A stretch of 18,504 nucleotides of DNA from JANQRV01 sp964533785 (GTDB lineage: Bacteria > Bacteroidota > Bacteroidia > Chitinophagales > Saprospiraceae), in assembly GCA_964533785.1 (NCBI GenBank), contig CAZHNG010000105.1:1-18504 (forward strand), read 5' to 3'. The position numbers and the translations under genes are program-made. This document shows, one piece after another, positions 14,353 through 18,504 of the stretch. Below the pieces are notes generated by a model that was not told the origin of the DNA, did not search any database, and saw only the letters and a program-made list of their open reading frames with translations. How positions within the stretch are numbered: position 1 is the stretch's first letter; each line of letters starts with the position of its first letter.

Positions 14353-15858
14353 TTATTCTACCGGCCTGGTAATCCAATGGAAGCCGTCTGCTGCAATTAA
14401 TCTTTCCGCCGATTCGGGTCCCCAACTGTTGGCGCGATAATTGGGGAACTCCGCCGAAGGATGTTCGGCCCAGGCGTCAACGATCGGCATGACGACTGAC
14501 CAGGCCGCCTCTACCTCATCCGAACGCATGAACAGAGTGGCATCTCCCGTTATAACGTCATGCAACAAGGTTTCATAAGCTTCCGGTGGCTGCTCATCGT
14601 GTTTTTGGCTATAATTAAAGACAAGATCGGCAGGGCTCAGGCGCATATCCAGACCTACTCTCTTGGCCTGAAACCGCATCTTGATACTCGTATCGGGGCT
14701 GATACTAATGGTAATCCGGTTAGGCTGTAAATGCTCGGCAACTTGTGAAGGGAAGATTTGGTGTGGAACAGAGCGGAATTGCACGGTGATTAACGACATC
14801 TTCTCCGGCATTCGTTTACCGGAACGAACATAGAACGGTACGCCCTGCCACCTCCAGTTATCAACGAAAAACTTGACGGCAGCAAAAGTCTCCGTATTAG
14901 ATTTAGGGTCAACTTTATTTTCCTGCCGGTAACCTATTGCCTCTTCACCTTTTACCCAACCTGGTCCGTACTGACCGCGCGCCGAATGTTCGAAAACTTC
15001 TTTGCCTTCGTATCGCCGGATGGCTCTTAATACATCTACTTTTCGGTTGCGGATTTCGTTGGCAGAAAAAGATATGGGAGGCTCCATAGCCACGAAACAG
15101 AGCAATTGCAGCACGTGGTTTTGTATCATATCTTTTAAAGCACCGGCAGTGTCGTAATAACCGCCCCGGTCTTCTGCTCCAACGGTTTCCGATGCTGTTA
15201 TTTGTACGTGTTCTATAAAGTTGCTGTTCCAGATCGGCTCGAAAAGCACGTTGGCAAATCGGAATACCAACATATTCTGTACTGCTTCTTTACCTAGATA
15301 GTGGTCGATCCGGTAGATCTGACTTTCGTCAAAAATGTCGGTTAGCAATTGATTCAAATTCTTAGCACTTTTCAGATCACTGCCGAAAGGCTTTTCTACA
15401 ACAATTCGGGAGCGCTCAATATCTTTACAAAGCCCTGAACTGCCCAATTTTGTAGCAACGGTTTCTATCAAGCCGGGTGCGATGGATAAATAGAAAACCA
15501 GATTGGCTTTTTCATCCCAGTTTTGTTCAATTTGATAGATCTTTTCCCTTAGCTCATCATAGGTTTGATCCGCGTAAATATCAGATTGAAGGTAAGAGAT
15601 CGATGGTGCAAATTTTTCCCAATCTTCATTTTTGGCCTCTCCCCTGCGGGAAAATTGATCCAGGTTTTCTTTTAGCATTTTCCGGTATGCAGCATCCTCG
15701 AAAGGCGTTCTGCCCATCCCTATAATGGCGAAGTTTTCGGGCATGTGCTGGTCGAGGAACAAGTTGAAAAATGCCGGGATCAGTTTGCGCTTGTTCAAGT
15801 CTCCGCTACCGCCGAAGATGATCAACATGGTGGATTCGTGGTGATGATTATTTGTCAT
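14353..15858 (-). CDS. zwf: Glucose-6-phosphate 1-dehydrogenase
   Basis: Cytoplasmic enzyme oxidising glucose 6-phosphate to 6-phosphogluconolactone with NADP+ (or NAD+), the entry step of the oxidative pentose phosphate pathway. At 501 residues it has the usual length. The coenzyme loop FGGSGDLNKRKL is at 15-26, EKPFG at 154-158, the signature RIDHYLGKE at 182-190 with substrate-binding H185 and K189, and catalytic-base H247 in DMIQNHVLQ. The start MTNNHHHEST precedes the Rossmann strand by ten residues, a normal distance. It lies 37 bases downstream of gnd, indicating co-transcription. A 13-base palindrome (15874-15886) lies in that gap. NADP+ versus NAD+ preference cannot be settled from the loop alone. 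Confidence 0.97.
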   Translation of the reverse strand: MTNNHHHESTMLIIFGGSGDLNKRKLIPAFFNLFLDQHMPENFAIIGMGRTPFEDAAYRKMLKENLDQFSRRGEAKNEDWEKFAPSISYLQSDIYADQTYDELREKIYQIEQNWDEKANLVFYLSIAPGLIETVATKLGSSGLCKDIERSRIVVEKPFGSDLKSAKNLNQLLTDIFDESQIYRIDHYLGKEAVQNMLVFRFANVLFEPIWNSNFIEHVQITASETVGAEDRGGYYDTAGALKDMIQNHVLQLLCFVAMEPPISFSANEIRNRKVDVLRAIRRYEGKEVFEHSARGQYGPGWVKGEEAIGYRQENKVDPKSNTETFAAVKFFVDNWRWQGVPFYVRSGKRMPEKMSLITVQFRSVPHQIFPSQVAEHLQPNRITISISPDTSIKMRFQAKRVGLDMRLSPADLVFNYSQKHDEQPPEAYETLLHDVITGDATLFMRSDEVEAAWSVVMPIVDAWAEHPSAEFPNYRANSWGPESAERLIAADGFHWITRPVE

Positions 15859-15873
15859 TGGAAGAATTTTGTT

Positions 15874-15886
15874 TTATCATTGATAA
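15874..15886. promoter_or_regulatory. 13-base palindrome TTATCATTGATAA between gnd and zwf
   Basis: Perfect TTATCA/TGATAA arms around one base, 15 bases before the zwf start codon. The size suits a small operator or RNA hairpin, but in AT-rich DNA it may be chance. Confidence 0.25.
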
Positions 15887-15895
15887 GGCTTAAAA

Positions 15896-17308
15896 TCAAG
15901 TGCCCCAGTTGGTGTGAAATTTACCTGGTTTATCAACGCGTTCGTAGGTGTGAGCGCCAAAAAAGTCCCGTTGTGCCTGAATGAGGTTAGCTGGCAACCG
16001 GCCGCTACGAAAGGCGTCGAAATACATTAAAGCGCTGGAAATTCCCGGAATGGGTATACCAGCGGCTATGGCAGCCTGAACAACTTGGCGCGTATCATCT
16101 TGCCTTTCTTTGAGCAAGGTAGCAATCGTATCATCCATTAACAGGTTGTCCAGGTCTGGTCGTTTTTGATAAGCCTGGCGTAAAATTTCCAGCAAAGCAG
16201 CTCTAATAATACAACCACCGCGCCAAATCCGGGCAACAGCTTCCAGATCAAGATGATAACCGTACTCTTCTGATGCCCTGAACAATTGTTGCATGCCCTG
16301 GGCGTAAGTCACAATGAAACTGAAATACAAGGCTTTTCTCAATTTTTCCAAAAACGAATCTGAGTCAACGGAAAGGGTGAAATCAGGCCCGGGAAATTTT
16401 TCCTGGATAATCAGCCGCTCTTCCTTATAGCTGGAAAGGTAACGCATGATCACGGCCATATCGATTACCGGTACTGGTGCTTGTAGGTTCATAGCATCCT
16501 GCGAGGTCCATTTGCCCGTGCCTTTGGAACGAGATTGATCGAGTATCAAATCGATTAGATCGGCATTCACATCTTCGGCTTTTTGATCGAAAATCTGTGC
16601 AGTTATTTCAACTAAAAAACCTTCTAATTCTCCTTGATTCCAGGTGTTAAAATGTTTGCCTATCGCCGCATTAGGCAATTGCAATCCGCGACTCATCAAA
16701 TCGTAGGCTTCCGCCAGGAGCTGCATCAGTCCGTATTCAATACCATTGTGGACCATTTTGGTATAATGTCCAACAGCCCTTTCCCCCAAATAGGTAACAC
16801 AGGGCTCGTCATCTACTTTTGCCGCAATAGCTTCCAGCAATGCTGCAACCGTTTGGTAGGCGTCCTGATTACCTCCCGGCATCATGCTGGGGCCTTTACG
16901 CGCTCCTTCCGCTCCACCGGAAATCCCCAAACCCATGAAGTGAATACCCTTTTCCGTAAGTTGTGCCTGCCGGCGATCGGTATCAGAAAAATGAGAATTT
17001 CCACCATCAATGATCAGATCGCCGGTCTTTAAATGAGGTTTTAAGTCTTCGATGACATAATCTACAATTTTACCCGCCGGAACTAACAATAAAATACGTT
17101 TTGGATTCTCCAGAGAGGAAATAAAATCGGAAAGATCAGAAACCGCAGATACTTTTGTGTCTTTCGCCTCTTCTTGCAAAATTGCTACCTGCTTGGGATC
17201 TTTATCATAGCCTGTTACGGAAAAACCCTGGTCAGCCATATTCAGGAGCAAGTTGCGCCCCATCGTTCCCAGGCCAATGAGGCCCAATTCGGATTTGTTG
17301 ATGTTCAT
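15896..17308 (-). CDS. gnd: 6-phosphogluconate dehydrogenase, decarboxylating
   Basis: Cytoplasmic enzyme converting 6-phosphogluconate to ribulose 5-phosphate and CO2 with NADP+, the third oxidative pentose phosphate step. The 470-residue length is that of the long homodimeric form. GLGTMGRNL (12-20) is the coenzyme loop, GISGGAEGARKGPSMMPGG (128-146) the substrate loop, and K184 and E191 in KMVHNGIEYG match the catalytic pair of the family. DQSRSKGTGKWTSQDA and the C-terminal FFGAHTYERVDKPGKFHTNW tail are intact. First gene of the gnd, zwf, pgl series. Upstream, a 341-base gap to rpiB holds the mobile element at 17405-17560 starting 97 bases from the start codon, so it may affect expression. 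No clear promoter box was found there. Confidence 0.97.
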   Translation of the reverse strand: MNINKSELGLIGLGTMGRNLLLNMADQGFSVTGYDKDPKQVAILQEEAKDTKVSAVSDLSDFISSLENPKRILLLVPAGKIVDYVIEDLKPHLKTGDLIIDGGNSHFSDTDRRQAQLTEKGIHFMGLGISGGAEGARKGPSMMPGGNQDAYQTVAALLEAIAAKVDDEPCVTYLGERAVGHYTKMVHNGIEYGLMQLLAEAYDLMSRGLQLPNAAIGKHFNTWNQGELEGFLVEITAQIFDQKAEDVNADLIDLILDQSRSKGTGKWTSQDAMNLQAPVPVIDMAVIMRYLSSYKEERLIIQEKFPGPDFTLSVDSDSFLEKLRKALYFSFIVTYAQGMQQLFRASEEYGYHLDLEAVARIWRGGCIIRAALLEILRQAYQKRPDLDNLLMDDTIATLLKERQDDTRQVVQAAIAAGIPIPGISSALMYFDAFRSGRLPANLIQAQRDFFGAHTYERVDKPGKFHTNWGT

Positions 17309-17396
17309 ATGTTGAATTTGTCAGATTGTGGATCAATGCGATTTTGGGAGTTATCCAAATTGACAATGATCCTTGTATTTGATTTATATAAACCTC

Positions 17397-17404
17397 ATAA
17401 ACTG
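17397..17404. repeat. Left 8-base target-site duplication (ATAAACTG)
   Basis: ATAAACTG directly abuts the left end of the element at 17405 and is repeated exactly, in the same orientation, at 17561-17568 directly after its right end. Confidence 0.65.
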
Positions 17405-17560
17405 CTAGACTTTTGACGCTAGACTCTAGAAGTTAGACTAAAAATTCTAACTAATTGACAATCAACGGAAATTTTATTTATTCTGAAAAATTGATATCCA
17501 TTGAATATCAGCGGTTTGTTGTCTAAAATCTAGCGTCTAGTGTCTAGCGTCAAAAGTCCA
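17405..17560. mobile_element. MITE-like element with long inverted ends and 8-base target duplication (type 1)
   Basis: A 156-base element without coding capacity in the 341-base rpiB-gnd gap. Its left end (17408 onward, GACTTTTGACGCTAGAC) matches the reverse complement of its right end (17558 backward) over 17 bases exactly and about 28 of 32 overall. It is framed by the direct repeat ATAAACTG. Inside the left end, AGTTAGA/TCTAACT (17431-17437 and 17446-17452) form a hairpin. The ends contain heptamer units such as CTAGCGT CTAGTGT CTAGCGT. A second copy begins at 18432 and a relic lies at 13394-13434. The mobilising transposase is not in the window. The rest of the gap shows no gene. Confidence 0.7.
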
Positions 17561-17568
17561 ATAAACTG
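17561..17568. repeat. Right 8-base target-site duplication (ATAAACTG)
   Basis: Exact direct copy of 17397-17404, directly after the right end of the element. Confidence 0.65.
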
Positions 17569-17649
17569 ATTAACAAAATAAAAAAGAGAGTCCATTGATT
17601 GTGTGCAAACCCAAGGTAGAAGCTTATTCGGAATCCCCTTAGTATCAAA

Positions 17650-18114
17650 TTATTTCAACTGTTCCTTCTCAATATCAAAAACCTTTTGCAAGCGCCGTAA
17701 GTGTCTTTCTTCACCGGAAAATGAGGCTTCTAAGAAACGATGAACGATCTCTTGTGCTAACTCAATACCGATAATGCGTTGCCCGATACACAATACGTTC
17801 ATATCATCGTGTTCAACTCCCTGGTGCGCGGAATACGCATCGTGACAAATACCTGCTCTTACGTTTTTATACTTGTTTACTGCGACACAAACTCCTACGC
17901 CGCTTCCGCAGATCAGGATGCCTTTGTCAATTTCCCCGGCTTGTATGGCTTCGCCCATGGCACGGGCTATGTCTGGATAATCGTAAGGATCCTGGCTGAA
18001 AGTGCCCAGATCCTTTATTGGGTACTCCGCCTCTTCCAGTTTTTTGATCAGTTCTTGTTTATAAGTAAAGCCCGCATGATCGGAGCCGATGGCGATTTGT
18101 GATTTTTTCTCCAT
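17650..18114 (-). CDS. rpiB: Ribose 5-phosphate isomerase B
   Basis: Cytoplasmic RpiB/LacAB-family enzyme interconverting ribulose 5-phosphate and ribose 5-phosphate, the step after Gnd. It has 154 residues, the usual size. Family landmarks are IGSDHAGF (9-16), the catalytic cysteine C69 in ILICGSGVGVCVAVNK, AGICHDAYSAHQ (87-98) and EHDDMNVLCIGQR (101-113). The start is the ATG at 18114 (MEKKSQIAIG), which places the first strand correctly. The frame stays open to 18246, but that extension has no family similarity and overlaps a dispersed repeat. It is separated from gnd by a mobile element, so it is probably transcribed from its own promoter. Two direct copies of that element flank the gene. 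An allose-6-phosphate isomerase role is possible but less likely next to gnd-zwf-pgl. Confidence 0.95.
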   Translation of the reverse strand: MEKKSQIAIGSDHAGFTYKQELIKKLEEAEYPIKDLGTFSQDPYDYPDIARAMGEAIQAGEIDKGILICGSGVGVCVAVNKYKNVRAGICHDAYSAHQGVEHDDMNVLCIGQRIIGIELAQEIVHRFLEASFSGEERHLRRLQKVFDIEKEQLK

Positions 18115-18232
18115 GAAATTGAATTTGACAGTAGAACAAAATAGTACCTGTATTTGATTGCACGGCCGTGAAAAATAACCAAAAATAATGAGATAGGATC
18201 CTTGAGGGCTAACAAAAAAACAACAAAAAATT

Positions 18233-18288
18233 TTGCTACCGTACAATTTTTCCAGTAAGTCCTGTTAGGGGCAAAACCTTGGTTAAAA
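18233..18288. repeat. Dispersed 56-base intergenic repeat, copy 2
   Basis: Counterpart of 10545-10600, about 82% identical without gaps, 118 bases upstream of rpiB. As in copy 1, the minus strand keeps an open frame reading TKVL...GL...VR before TAG. A strong hairpin follows 20 bases to the right. Apart from these repeats the 390-base stretch 18115-18504 holds no recognisable gene. Confidence 0.65.
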
Positions 18289-18308
18289 TGGGACTTTCGC
18301 TTCAATAG

Positions 18309-18348
18309 CGTGCCGTTAGGTACGCCATATTTCGTACCTGACGGCACG
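18309..18348. repeat. Strong intergenic hairpin (16-base arms)
   Basis: CGTGCCGTTAGGTACG (18309-18324) pairs with CGTACCTGACGGCACG (18333-18348), 15 of 16 Watson-Crick plus one G-U, with the 8-base loop CCATATTT. No T-run follows on either strand, so it looks like a REP-type palindrome and not a terminator. It lies between the dispersed repeat and the second MITE copy. Confidence 0.7.
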
Positions 18349-18431
18349 AAGGCATCTGATTGACATTACGGTTGGGTGCAGCCCGATTTTGATGTATAAC
18401 GATCGGATGTAGTACAAGCATCTGTAGTAAA

Positions 18432-18504
18432 CTAGACTTTTGACGCTAACCTCTAGAAGTTAGACTAAAAATTCTAACTAATTGACAATCAACGGAAATT
18501 TTAT
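18432..18504. mobile_element. Second copy of the type 1 MITE-like element, cut by the window edge
   Basis: Its 73 bases align without gaps to 17405-17477 with 71 identities, in the same orientation. The right end is outside the window. The 8 bases before it are GTAGTAAA. This differs from the flank of the first copy and confirms that the element boundary is at the C of CTAGACTTTT. Confidence 0.7.

Noticed and set aside
18115..18246. N-terminal extension of rpiB to 18246
   Set aside because: The added 44 residues have no RpiB similarity, exceed the family length and run into the dispersed repeat.
18309..18348. Intrinsic terminator
   Set aside because: The stem is strong but no T-run follows on either strand.
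17405..18504. CRISPR array
   Set aside because: Only two full-type copies about 1 kb apart with inverted ends; no regular short repeat-spacer pattern.

Overview
The window looks like chromosomal DNA of a Bacteroidota bacterium. It carries a type IX secretion (T9SS) C-terminal sorting domain with a SprB-like repeat, a bacillithiol-type BshA, Bacteroidota promoter -7 boxes (TAnnTTTG), A-rich start regions without clear Shine-Dalgarno sites, and short GATAGC/GAGGCGG-type palindromes. The domain style suggests a Saprospiria-like lineage, but that is only a guess. No rRNA, tRNA, phage gene, CRISPR array or intact transposase was seen.

Left part (1-5239): a minus-strand MerR regulator with a vitamin-B12-type sensory half, possibly followed off the left edge by another gene. 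Next come a large secreted T9SS cargo protein and bshA on the plus strand. Middle (5240-13091): a NagA-family amidohydrolase with a signal peptide is followed 13 bases later by an Nramp-fold transporter that lacks the family's metal-binding motifs. Convergent to these are two Gfo/Idh/MocA oxidoreductases. Divergent from the second is a TIM-barrel sugar isomerase/epimerase-like protein. All three of these carry twin-arginine (Tat) leaders, so an exported sugar oxidation and isomerisation set is plausible. A tryptophanase follows.

Right part (13514-18114, minus strand): rpiB, gnd, zwf and pgl, the four enzymes leading from glucose 6-phosphate to ribose 5-phosphate. Transcription order is rpiB, gnd, zwf, pgl; the last three probably form an operon.

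The most notable non-coding content is a family of small, gene-less, transposon-like elements in the intergenic gaps. A 156-base element with long inverted ends sits between rpiB and gnd (17405-17560) and is flanked by a perfect 8-base direct repeat. A second copy (71 of 73 bases identical) starts at 18432 and runs off the window, so rpiB lies between two same-orientation copies. A decayed relic of the same family lies at 13394-13434. It sits next to a different inverted-repeat element (13189-13373) that encloses two short palindromes. A further 56-base dispersed repeat occurs at 10545 and 18233. I recognise none of these as a named element.
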